Shown here piece by piece: positions 1-5,791 of a DNA stretch of 5,791 nucleotides. Origin of the DNA: Chlamydiota bacterium (lineage in GTDB: Bacteria; Chlamydiota; Chlamydiia; Chlamydiales; Waddliaceae); NCBI GenBank assembly GCA_011065005.1, contig JAAKFP010000174.1, forward strand, positions 1-5,791, given 5' to 3'. A program made the position numbers and the translations under genes. Numbering within the stretch: the first letter of the stretch is position 1; the number at the start of each line of letters is the position of its first letter. The notes under the pieces were generated by a model that saw only the letters and a program-made list of their open reading frames with translations, did not search any database and had not been told where the DNA came from.

Positions 1-80
1 TTGGTTCATAACCGCTTACAATGGAGGGTCACATTCCCATACGGTGAAGGGGCCCTCCATTGTAAGCGGTTGTGGGCCAA
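1..80. repeat. Inverted repeat / palindromic element at window edge
   Basis: Positions 1-28 and 53-80 are reverse complements at 25 of 28 bases, and the inner 19 bases of each arm (10-28 and 53-71) match perfectly. The centre is 24 bases. The three mismatches are all transitions and lie in the outer part of the arms. No T-run follows the right arm, so it does not look like a standard rho-independent terminator on the plus strand. It starts at base 1, so the element may extend outside the window. The arm contains TTACAATGGA, which also occurs in one arm of the hairpin element at 1759-1917, so the two may be related. A dispersed palindromic repeat or the end of a small non-autonomous element is the likeliest reading. 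Confidence 0.8.
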
Positions 81-120
81 AAGATTGTGCTTAGAGATCG
101 TTTTCAACTGCGTTTTCTAG

Positions 121-126
121 GATAAT
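121..126 (+). promoter_or_regulatory. Possible -10 box upstream of purU
   Basis: GATAAT differs from the sigma-70 consensus TATAAT at one base and lies 17 bases before the purU start. No convincing -35 box is seen at the normal spacing: TTTTCA at 101-106 matches four of six consensus bases but sits only 14 bases away. If real, the leader would be very short. This is a weak, sequence-only suggestion. Confidence 0.25.
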
Positions 127-142
127 ATAGAATTAAGAGAAA

Positions 143-997
143 ATGATGGAAAAATATATTCTTACCATATCCTGTCCTGATCGAGTTGGCATTGTTGCGG
201 CTGTATCGGGATTTCTTGCTGCGCAGGATGGCTTTATTTTTGAGTCTCACCAATTTGGGGACCCTTCAACAGAGATTTTCTTCATGCGTATAGAGTTTGC
301 TCCTGGAGAGAGAACTCCCTCAATGGACACTTTCAAAGAGAACTTTCAGCCTGTCGTAAAGCAATTTGAGATGAATTGGGAACTGCATAGGACAAACTAC
401 CGACCGAAAGTATTGATTATGGTTTCCCAACAGGGTCACTGTTTAAACACCTTGTTAAATAAAAAGGCGATGGGAGACTTACAGATGGAGATCCCTGCCA
501 TTGTCTCGAACCATGCCGATTTAGAGAAGATGGCTAAGTGGTACGAAACACCTTTTTACCATTTTCCTGTGACCCCTAGTGCGAAACCGGAACAGGAAAG
601 CAAAGTTCTTCAATTGATCGATGATTTAAAGATCGATTTAGTTGTTCTAGCGCGATACATGCAAATCCTTACCGGCAGCTTCGTCAATAGGATGCAAGGC
701 AGGATCATCAATATACATCATTCATTTCTACCAAGCTTCAAAGGTGCAAAACCGTATCACCAAGCCTACAGCAGGGGTGTGAAGCTGATAGGAGCCACCT
801 CTCATTATGTTTCAGAGCATCTTGATGAAGGGGCGATCATCGAACAAGAGGTGACCCGAGTAGATCACACCTATCCTCCGGAGGAATTGGTCGCCATTGG
901 TCAGGACATTGAAAGCCTCGCCCTTGCTAAGGCTGTGAAATGGCATATACAACAAAGGGTCTTTCTCAATGGAGAGAAGACGGTAGTTTTTCGTTAA
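143..997 (+). CDS. purU: Formyltetrahydrofolate deformylase PurU
   Basis: This 284-residue cytoplasmic enzyme hydrolyses 10-formyltetrahydrofolate to formate and tetrahydrofolate. It balances the one-carbon pool and in many bacteria supplies formate to the PurT route of purine synthesis. An N-terminal ACT domain (about residues 4-80, beginning ILTISCPDRVGIVAAVS) is followed by a formyltransferase-fold catalytic domain (about 88-284). The signature INIHHSFLPSFKGAKPYHQA and the later HLDEGAII place the expected catalytic triad of this fold at N190, H192 and D228. The length matches the usual family size of about 280 residues and no key residue is missing. Two adjacent ATG codons (143 and 146) are both possible starts. 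The purine-rich AAGAGA at 135-140 is a weak ribosome-binding site and fits the second ATG slightly better. In E. coli the enzyme is controlled by methionine and glycine; this cannot be judged here. Its stop overlaps that of the convergent gene on the other strand. Assignment by homology is strong. Confidence 0.96.
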   Translation: MMEKYILTISCPDRVGIVAAVSGFLAAQDGFIFESHQFGDPSTEIFFMRIEFAPGERTPSMDTFKENFQPVVKQFEMNWELHRTNYRPKVLIMVSQQGHCLNTLLNKKAMGDLQMEIPAIVSNHADLEKMAKWYETPFYHFPVTPSAKPEQESKVLQLIDDLKIDLVVLARYMQILTGSFVNRMQGRIINIHHSFLPSFKGAKPYHQAYSRGVKLIGATSHYVSEHLDEGAIIEQEVTRVDHTYPPEELVAIGQDIESLALAKAVKWHIQQRVFLNGEKTVVFR

Positions 998-1644
998 TGA
1001 TTTTCTAAAAGAAAACGAACTTCCCGTCTAACAAAACCTTTTCCTGTCATCTTCCGTCTTCCGGGAATGATCTCATGCGCGGCGAGCTTCGACTCATAGA
1101 GGACGATTTCTTCCTGAAAGAACTCTTCTACAAATCGATCTAACGAACGTTTCTCAACACCATCAAAGACAGAACGAATGGTGCCATTTGTTACTATGCC
1201 CTGGATGTTTTTCACTTTTTTGAGCTTCTTTCTGACCTTCATCTGCAAGGATGTAATCGCCTTGCCAGAACGCTGTAATCGACGATTAACAGCATCTTGT
1301 AAAAAAGAATCGACGCGAGAGGCCACATGATGCTCTTGAGAGCCATCAAGGGTATTCTTTCGTATTCGATTAATTTTTTTCTTCAGCTTGTCGAGTTCCG
1401 ACTCGCTTAACTCTTTTAAATGCAAATCGAAAAAAGATTCCTTTTCCTTTTGCGAATCTCTACCCGCATCAGCAGCCAAAACAACTTTAAAGATATCAAA
1501 AGGTTTCTTTTTTCTCCCCGCAGATGCTCGCTTAGCTTTTGCCGCCCTTCCCCTTACTCCAGGTTTCTTTTTTTTTGTGGGAGGAGGTGCTGGTCGTATC
1601 CTAGGCGGTAAGGCCATGACCTTTGTGAAAAAATCAGCAGCCAT
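994..1644 (-). CDS. Very basic hypothetical protein with NLS-like K/R/A-rich N-terminus
   Basis: I do not recognise this family. From the ATG at 1644 the product has 216 residues. A proline-rich start (LPPRIRPAPPPT, residues 12-23) leads into a lysine/arginine/alanine-rich stretch (about 24-47) containing TKKKKPG and GRKKKP. These resemble nuclear-localisation signals and histone H1-like tails. A charged, probably helical segment follows (about 76-97, ending LDKLKKKINRIRK), then basic helices (about 120-146) and a mixed C-terminal half. No signal peptide or membrane segment is visible. An in-frame TTG at 1707 would add 21 residues, but that stretch overlaps the coding remnant of the upstream gene in another frame, so I prefer 1644; ATG 1617 is a further alternative. 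The best Shine-Dalgarno (1667-1674) is better spaced for an out-of-frame ATG at 1657, so the true start is uncertain. The gene is convergent with purU and shares a TTAA with its stop. It could be a nucleic-acid-binding protein or a nucleus-targeted effector; both are inferences from composition. Confidence 0.7.
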   Translation of the reverse strand: MAADFFTKVMALPPRIRPAPPPTKKKKPGVRGRAAKAKRASAGRKKKPFDIFKVVLAADAGRDSQKEKESFFDLHLKELSESELDKLKKKINRIRKNTLDGSQEHHVASRVDSFLQDAVNRRLQRSGKAITSLQMKVRKKLKKVKNIQGIVTNGTIRSVFDGVEKRSLDRFVEEFFQEEIVLYESKLAAHEIIPGRRKMTGKGFVRREVRFLLENH

Positions 1645-1666
1645 GTAGTGTACCCATGAACGATTA

Positions 1667-1674
1667 TCCTCCCC
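1667..1674 (-). promoter_or_regulatory. Strong Shine-Dalgarno sequence GGGGAGGA
   Basis: On the minus strand GGGGAGGA lies inside the last codons of the disrupted upstream gene, just before its TAA stop (1664-1666). It is 9 bases from an ATG at 1657, which opens only a seven-codon frame (MGTLHGC), and 22 bases from the in-frame ATG at 1644. It shows that the downstream gene was probably translated together with the gene before it. It also raises the possibility of a small leader frame, or of a frameshift close to the start of the basic protein. Confidence 0.55.
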
Positions 1675-1753
1675 TTGGCTCCTGCAACTGCTCCATAACA
1701 TTTTCAAGAATGGGCAATCCTTTGTTTCTCATCGCCGCGATCTCCTCTTTATA

Positions 1754-1758
1754 TTTAC
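1754..1758. repeat. Target-site duplication, left copy (TTTAC)
   Basis: TTTAC abuts the left end of the hairpin element and is repeated exactly at 1918-1922 next to the right end. Chance agreement of five bases at both predefined boundaries is about one in a thousand. The reading frame restored by removing one copy supports it independently. Confidence 0.78.
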
Positions 1759-1917
1759 CACGGATTTTCACGGTGGAATTACACCCTAACGCCAATCTTT
1801 TGATCTACAATGGGTTAGAAAAAATCCGCCTACTCGCTGAGTATGTCTTGATTTTTTCTAATCCATTGTAAACCAAAATCTTAACATTAGGGTGCAATTC
1901 TACCATGAAAATCCGTG
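1759..1917. mobile_element. MITE-like hairpin element, 159 bp
   Basis: Arms 1759-1826 and 1850-1917 are equal in length (68 bp) and reverse complementary at 57 of 68 positions; nine of the eleven differences are transitions. The outermost 12 bases (CACGGATTTTCA) match perfectly. The 23-base centre holds a further small palindrome, TACTC-GCT-GAGTA (1831-1843). The element has no coding capacity of its own. It is flanked exactly by TTTAC on both sides, and its removal with one TTTAC restores an open frame in the interrupted gene. This is the structure of a miniature inverted-repeat transposable element mobilised in trans. No transposase is present in the window, so the parent insertion-sequence family is unknown. 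The structure is directly visible; mobility is inferred from the duplication and frame restoration. Confidence 0.85.
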
Positions 1918-1922
1918 TTTAC
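1918..1922. repeat. Target-site duplication, right copy (TTTAC)
   Basis: This is the right-hand partner of 1754-1758, directly adjoining the last base of the element at 1917. A 5-bp duplication helps to narrow the transposase family that moved the element, but does not identify it alone. Confidence 0.78.
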
Positions 1923-2331
1923 TCTTCTTTCCTTCAAGGTATTGAATGTTCTCATTCGAATCAACAGAGAATATGCCTAAAGAGTTGACTGTTGAGATCG
2001 GGAGCTTTATTCAACTACAGGATCAAGGTGGCCATGAGACGACTTTTAGGGATCTAGGAGTGAATGCTACTCATCGACTTGATAGGCGCTTTCCAGAGAG
2101 CTGTATTTCTTTCCATCAACAACAACAGTCACTGGTGGAAGGTAATGAAGTCCTTTCTTCTTGGGTTCGATGGTAAAATTATAGATGGAAATGATCAGAT
2201 CTGATTGCTCGGAAAGCTTAACCTCCTTAAGGAATTCCACTTTTAGGGAATTATCCCCCAAAGTGAAACTACTGGGGTCAACCTTTAAGCTGCTTTTATG
2301 CGTACTTGTAATAGTTATTTACTTACGAGCC

Positions 2332-5300
2332 CTAAGTGCTCTTGGGTTTCAGAAAGTCTAGTATTTCTCTGTGTTTCTGCACGACAGCGTAATGTAACGG
2401 GATAGTTCCATTTTTCTCCTTAGCATTCAAATTGGCGCCATGGGCAACTAGAGTTTTAACGACCTGTCTGTGGCCTTGAAATGCTGCCAAATGAAGTGGG
2501 GTTTGATCATCATTATTCCTTGCATCTATAGAGGCGCCCAAACTAAGTAATGTTTCAATAACCTCCTTGTTATCATTGGCAAACGCAGCCAAATGAAGTG
2601 GCGTAGCTTCATTGTCATTCCTTTCTTTGGGGCTTGCACCGTGCTCAGCCAGGCATTTGATAGCTTCCTTTTTCTGAAACGACGCAGCCAATAGTAGTGG
2701 TGTACAACCATTAGAATTTCTTGCCCTGATATTGGCATGGCTCGTAAGAAGTATTCTTATGCCATCACAGTTTTCTGCGACGGCTGCTGCGTGGAGCGGT
2801 GTGTTACCAATGCTATTTGGGAGGTTGGGATCAGCCTTAAATTTTAAAAGCGTTGTAACATGACGATTGTGATGAAATAAAATTGCGTTATGTAAAGCTG
2901 ATCCCACTGCATTCTGGATGTGTGGATCTGCCCCATGTTCTAAAAGCAATGATACAGGATCAGTACCGGAAAAAAAACTTGAACGTGTTTCCGCGCTTTC
3001 AGTCGCCAATATTAATAATGACTTTCCATCACTGTGTATAGCATTAACATTTGCTTTATAGGACAACAGCATTTCAAACATATCTTTTGAAGTGTGATAC
3101 GATGCTAAAAGCAGTGGTGTCCCTAAGTCTGCTACTCTGAAGATTGAAGAGAACAAATCGCGCTTCCACGTTCTCGCATCTGTCTGTTTTCTCTCTTCTC
3201 GCTTTTTTGCCCATACCTCTGTGTTAGCTTTGTGCTTGAGCAGACATTCCGCTGCTGCCACATTCTTGTACCCTTGGATTGCATGGCACAAGGGTGTCTC
3301 ATCGTCTTTATTTCTGGCTTCGATGTCAGTCCCATTTTCTAGAAGTAGCTCAATAGCAGCTACATGACCACTGTAGGCAGCGAGATGCAGGGGGGTGTTT
3401 TCATCGGTGTTTTTAGAGGTTATATCGGCTTTGTGATCCAGGAGGATTTTTATTGCATCCTTGTGTCCATTTTCTGAAGCCCAATGTAATGGGGTATAGC
3501 CGCCTTTATTTCTGGCTTCGATATCCGCTCCCTTTTCTAGAAGTAGCTCAATAGCAGCTACATGACCACTGTAGGCAGCGAGATGCAGGGGGGTGTTTTC
3601 ATCGGTGTTTTTAGAGGTTATATCGGCTTTGTGATCCAGGAGGGTTTGTATCGCATCCTTGTGTCCATTTTCTAAAGCCCAATGTAATGGGGTATAGCCG
3701 CATTTATTTCTGGCTTCGATATCCGCTCCCTTTTCTAGAAGTAGCTCAATAGCAGCTACATGACCCTTGTAGGCAGCGAGATGTATGGGTGTATTTTCAA
3801 TACTGGTAGTAGAGGTTATATCGGCTTTGTGATCCAGGAGGGTTTTTATTACATCCTTGTGCCCACTTTCTGAAGCCCAATGTAATGGGGTATAGCCGCA
3901 TTTATTTCTGGCTTCGATATCCGCTCCCTTTTCTAGAAGTAGCTCAATAGTAGCTACATGACCATTGTAGGCAGCGAGGTGCAGGGGGGTGTCTTCATAA
4001 AGGGTGTCTTTAGAGGTTATATCAGCTTTGTGATCCAGGAGGGTTTTTATTGCATCCTTGTGTCCATTTTGTGAAGCCCGATGTAATGGGGTATAGCCGC
4101 CTTTATTTCTGGCTTCGATGTCAGTCCCATTTTCTAGAAGTAGCTCAATAGCAGCTACATGACCATTATAGGCAGCGAGGTGCAGGGGGGTGTTTTCATT
4201 ACTGGCAGTAGAGGTTATATCGGCTTTGTGATCCAGGAGGGTTTTTATTGCATCCTTGTGCCCATTTCGTGAAGCCCAATGTAAAGGTGTATAGCCGTCT
4301 TTATTTCTGGCTTCGATATCCGCTCCCTTTTCTAGAAGTGGCTCAATAGCAGCTACATGACCCTTGTAGGCAGCGAGATGTATGGGTGTATTTTCAATAC
4401 TGGTAGTAGAGGTTATATCGGCTTTGTGATCCAGGAGGGTTTTTATTGCATCCTTGTGCCCATTTTGTGAAGCCCGATGTAATGGGGTATAGCCGCGTTT
4501 ATTTCTGGCTTCGATATCCGCTCCCTTTTCTAGAAGTAGCTCAATAGCAGCTACATGACCCTTGTAGGCAGCGAGATGTATGGGTGTATTTTCATTACTG
4601 GTAGTAGAGGTTATATCGGCTTTGTAATCCAGGAGGGTTTTTATTGCATCCTTGTGCCCATTTCGTGAAGCCCAATGTAAAGGTGTATAGCCGTCTTTAT
4701 TTCTGGCTTCGATGTCAGTCCCATTTTCTAGAAGTAGCTCAATAGCAGCTACATGACCATTGTAGGCAGCGAGATGTATGGGTGTATTTTCATTACTGGC
4801 AGTAGAGGTTATATCGGCTTTGTGATCCAGGAGGGTTTTTATTGCATCCTTGTGCCCATTTTGTGAAGCCCAATGTAATGGGGTATAGCCGCCTTTATTT
4901 CTGGCTTCGATATCCGCTCCCTTTTCTAGAAGTAGCTCAATAGCAGCTACATGACCATTGCTTGCTGCATAATGAATAGCCTCTCCTAGATCATTTTTTT
5001 GCCGAATATTTGCGCCATGTTGCAGGAAGAACGTCATAATTTTATTATTGCCGCGCTCGGCTGCAAAAAGTAAAGGAGGGCTTCGGAGCTTAGTCTCTGC
5101 TTCTATATTTGCCCCATGACGAAGTAATATTTCTATAACCGGAAACGTCCCTTTCCATACTGCACAATGAAGTGGAGTCAATCCTTTCGCATTTTGTGCA
5201 TCAATTTCAGCTCCATGTAAAATCAGAAATTCGACCATCTCTTCGTCCGCATGCATGGCAGCTAGATGTAAAGCTGTGTTTTTTTCTAGGTCCTTTTCTT

Positions 5301-5700
5301 GTTTGCAGTCTACTTGACCTTTCAAAACGATCTGTTTCATCAAGGTTTTCATTCCTTGCGAACACAACCACAAGAGAGGTGTTCTACCCTCCTCGTCCTG
5401 ATTCGAGAAGTATTCATGCAAGTAGTTCAGAGTCTCTACGACTTCAACCTTACCAGATCGAACTGCTGCCCAAAAAGTATCTTTCGTGCAGATATTGTTT
5501 TCCTCGATATAGGATTTTATCTTTGCTAGAGCAAATCGATTAATGATAATGGTTTTTTTTATTAGTGGCTGCTTCGTTAAAGGGCTTGTTTCATACTTTT
5601 CCAACCATTCCTCAATTGCAAGCCGTTCATAGGTATAACCATCCATTGCTACTACTGGCTCTTCCATCCTATGAGCGAAAAATCCGGTTGGATTTTTCAC
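2332..5700 (-). CDS. U-box/ankyrin-repeat protein, putative E3 ubiquitin ligase effector
   Basis: This is a 1122-residue protein. Residues about 3-67 form a U-box, with EEPVVAMDGYTYERLAIEEW followed by TSPLTKQPL (conserved P40) and the helix INRFALAKIKSYIEE. U-boxes are RING-like folds without zinc ligands that bind E2 ubiquitin-conjugating enzymes. The first residues, before MEEPVV, deviate somewhat from the family pattern. Residues about 74-1119 are about 31 ankyrin repeats: five or six diverged ones, sixteen nearly identical ones (271-799), then about nine diverged ones. A basic insertion interrupts the series at about 830-858 (KKREERKQT, TWKRDLF). There is no signal peptide or membrane segment. 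Bacteria lack ubiquitin, so the expected site of action is the cytoplasm of a eukaryotic host after secretion, with the ankyrin solenoid choosing the substrate; this role is inferred. The start is GTG at 5700, which overlaps an upstream stop as GTGA. GAGGA at 5715-5719 is too distant to be a normal ribosome site, which favours coupled translation. ATG at residue 12 is a poorer start because it would cut into the U-box. Confidence 0.93.
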   Translation of the reverse strand: MKNPTGFFAHRMEEPVVAMDGYTYERLAIEEWLEKYETSPLTKQPLIKKTIIINRFALAKIKSYIEENNICTKDTFWAAVRSGKVEVVETLNYLHEYFSNQDEEGRTPLLWLCSQGMKTLMKQIVLKGQVDCKQEKDLEKNTALHLAAMHADEEMVEFLILHGAEIDAQNAKGLTPLHCAVWKGTFPVIEILLRHGANIEAETKLRSPPLLFAAERGNNKIMTFFLQHGANIRQKNDLGEAIHYAASNGHVAAIELLLEKGADIEARNKGGYTPLHWASQNGHKDAIKTLLDHKADITSTASNENTPIHLAAYNGHVAAIELLLENGTDIEARNKDGYTPLHWASRNGHKDAIKTLLDYKADITSTTSNENTPIHLAAYKGHVAAIELLLEKGADIEARNKRGYTPLHRASQNGHKDAIKTLLDHKADITSTTSIENTPIHLAAYKGHVAAIEPLLEKGADIEARNKDGYTPLHWASRNGHKDAIKTLLDHKADITSTASNENTPLHLAAYNGHVAAIELLLENGTDIEARNKGGYTPLHRASQNGHKDAIKTLLDHKADITSKDTLYEDTPLHLAAYNGHVATIELLLEKGADIEARNKCGYTPLHWASESGHKDVIKTLLDHKADITSTTSIENTPIHLAAYKGHVAAIELLLEKGADIEARNKCGYTPLHWALENGHKDAIQTLLDHKADITSKNTDENTPLHLAAYSGHVAAIELLLEKGADIEARNKGGYTPLHWASENGHKDAIKILLDHKADITSKNTDENTPLHLAAYSGHVAAIELLLENGTDIEARNKDDETPLCHAIQGYKNVAAAECLLKHKANTEVWAKKREERKQTDARTWKRDLFSSIFRVADLGTPLLLASYHTSKDMFEMLLSYKANVNAIHSDGKSLLILATESAETRSSFFSGTDPVSLLLEHGADPHIQNAVGSALHNAILFHHNRHVTTLLKFKADPNLPNSIGNTPLHAAAVAENCDGIRILLTSHANIRARNSNGCTPLLLAASFQKKEAIKCLAEHGASPKERNDNEATPLHLAAFANDNKEVIETLLSLGASIDARNNDDQTPLHLAAFQGHRQVVKTLVAHGANLNAKEKNGTIPLHYAVVQKHREILDFLKPKST
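3304..4890 (-). repeat. Tandem array of eight 198-bp double-ankyrin units
   Basis: Eight in-frame head-to-tail units encode residues 271-799. Each unit is 66 residues (two 33-residue ankyrin repeats) starting GYTPLH; the fifth has one extra codon (201 bp). A matching half unit (about residues 248-270) precedes the array. DNA identity is very high: 3335-3445 and 3533-3643 are the same over 111 bp, including synonymous positions. Variation is confined to a few sites: WAS(Q/R/E)NG or RASQNG, the loop after ADITS (TASNEN, TTSNEN, TTSIEN, KDTLYED, KNTDEN), and ENGTD versus EKGAD. Units 2-3 and 4-5 share the alternation WASRNG then RASQNG, which suggests a two-unit (about 396-bp) duplication. The array is expected to gain and lose units by recombination. 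Confidence 0.95.
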
Positions 5701-5791
5701 AAGTAACTAAATCTTAATTCCTCAAGAAACATTTCATGTCCTAACTGTAACAATCTGCCTCTTGATTGGTTGTTTTTAAGTCGTTGATCAT
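5697..5791 (-). CDS. Possible C-terminal end of an upstream gene (partial)
   Basis: A minus-strand frame is open from the window edge for 30 codons and ends with TGA at 5697-5699. Its last residues include GRLLQLGHEMFLEELRFSYL, a plausible helical protein tail. The stop overlaps the GTG start of the U-box gene in the four bases GTGA, a common arrangement for translationally coupled genes, and the U-box gene has no well-placed ribosome-binding site of its own. Thirty open codons can arise by chance, so the overlap is the main support. The product cannot be identified. Alternatively this stretch is simply the leader of the U-box gene. Confidence 0.4.
   Translation of the reverse strand, partial: DQRLKNNQSRGRLLQLGHEMFLEELRFSYL

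Larger units (their letters stand above)
1664..2318 (-). pseudogene. Decayed hypothetical gene split by a hairpin element
   Basis: Reading leftwards from 2318, one frame is open to a stop at 2067-2069. It encodes about 83 residues of protein-like sequence, including SSFTLGDNSLKVEF and PPVTVVVDGKKYSSLESAYQ, but has no ATG or GTG start. The only usual-type start is a TTG at 2261 in mid-domain. From 2071 the coding signal moves to another frame (VAFTPRSLKVVSWPP), is interrupted near 2010-2026, and resumes as IKLPISTVNSLGIFSVDSNE and NIQYLEGKKSK up to 1918. There a 159-bp element is inserted. If the element and one copy of its 5-bp duplication are removed, the frame continues as YKEEIAAMRNKGLPILENVM to a TAA at 1664. 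So this is one former gene with a missing 5' end, at least two frameshift sites and an insertion. The alternating hydrophobic, beta-strand-like pattern suggests an immunoglobulin-like or secreted domain, but I cannot name the family. It lies directly downstream of the U-box/ankyrin gene on the same strand. An annotator might list only 2067-2261 as a small hypothetical gene. Confidence 0.7.

Noticed and set aside
1..80. Rho-independent terminator
   Set aside because: The stem is strong but no T-run follows on the plus strand; the other side lies outside the window.
1001..1015. TTTTCT-AAA-AGAAAA hairpin as a bidirectional terminator between the convergent genes
   Set aside because: The stem has only one G-C pair and lies within the coding end of the minus-strand gene; too weak to support.
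1388..1648. Plus-strand open frames of 86 and 63 residues
   Set aside because: They are antisense to the basic protein gene; phenylalanine-rich runs reflect its lysine codons on the other strand.
1645..1707. N-terminal extension of the basic protein from TTG 1707
   Set aside because: These bases encode the C-terminus of the interrupted gene in another frame, and the extension shows no domain character.
1656..1871. Plus-strand open frame of 71 residues
   Set aside because: It runs through the left arm of the hairpin element and antisense to the pseudogene, with no ribosome-binding site or recognisable domain.
1946..2176. Plus-strand open frame of 76 residues
   Set aside because: It is antisense to the pseudogene, whose minus-strand fragments are more protein-like.
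2067..2261. Intact 64-residue gene starting at TTG 2261
   Set aside because: The same frame stays open and protein-like up to 2318, so TTG 2261 is internal; coding signal also continues in another frame after the stop.
2305..2329. Hairpin just after the U-box/ankyrin stop as its terminator
   Set aside because: CTTGTAA and TTACGAG pair at six of seven positions, but the stem is AT-rich and no T-run follows on the minus strand.
3304..4890. CRISPR array or satellite repeat
   Set aside because: The 198-bp period is an exact multiple of codons, stays open throughout and encodes canonical ankyrin repeats.
5172..5543. Plus-strand frames of 123 and 76 residues
   Set aside because: Antisense to the U-box/ankyrin gene, with no recognisable motif or start signal.

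Overview
The window looks like accessory DNA from an obligate or facultative intracellular bacterium, possibly an amoeba-associated Chlamydiae or Legionellales-like lineage. The main reason is a 1122-residue protein with an N-terminal eukaryotic-type U-box followed by about 31 ankyrin repeats, an architecture typical of host-directed effectors. The lineage is inferred from gene content only; no rRNA or other marker is present.

Layout from left to right. Positions 1-80 form an inverted repeat (28-bp arms, 25 of 28 matching) that reaches the window edge. A plus-strand housekeeping gene, purU (formyltetrahydrofolate deformylase, 143-997), follows. It converges on a minus-strand gene for a very basic protein of unknown function (994-1644), and the two stop codons share one TTAA. 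Positions 1664-2318 hold the remains of another minus-strand gene that has frameshifts and is also split by a 159-bp hairpin element (1759-1917). That element has near-palindromic 68-bp arms and an exact 5-bp direct duplication (TTTAC) on each side. Removing the element plus one copy of the duplication rejoins an open reading frame that ends at 1664, so it is best read as a MITE-like insertion. The minus-strand U-box/ankyrin gene fills 2332-5700. Its centre is an array of eight nearly identical 198-bp units (one is 201 bp), each encoding two ankyrin repeats. At the right edge (5697-5791) an open frame that looks like the tail of another minus-strand gene overlaps the U-box gene's GTG start by four bases (GTGA), which would fit translational coupling.

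Functionally the window combines one-carbon metabolism (purU, which yields formate and tetrahydrofolate) with a probable host-interaction locus. The U-box would recruit a host E2 ubiquitin-conjugating enzyme and the ankyrin array would select the substrate. The basic protein next to purU carries a lysine/arginine/alanine-rich, nuclear-localisation-like stretch and is a weaker candidate for a host-targeted or nucleic-acid-binding protein. The most notable features are the recently homogenised ankyrin array and the datable, frame-restoring insertion of the small hairpin element.
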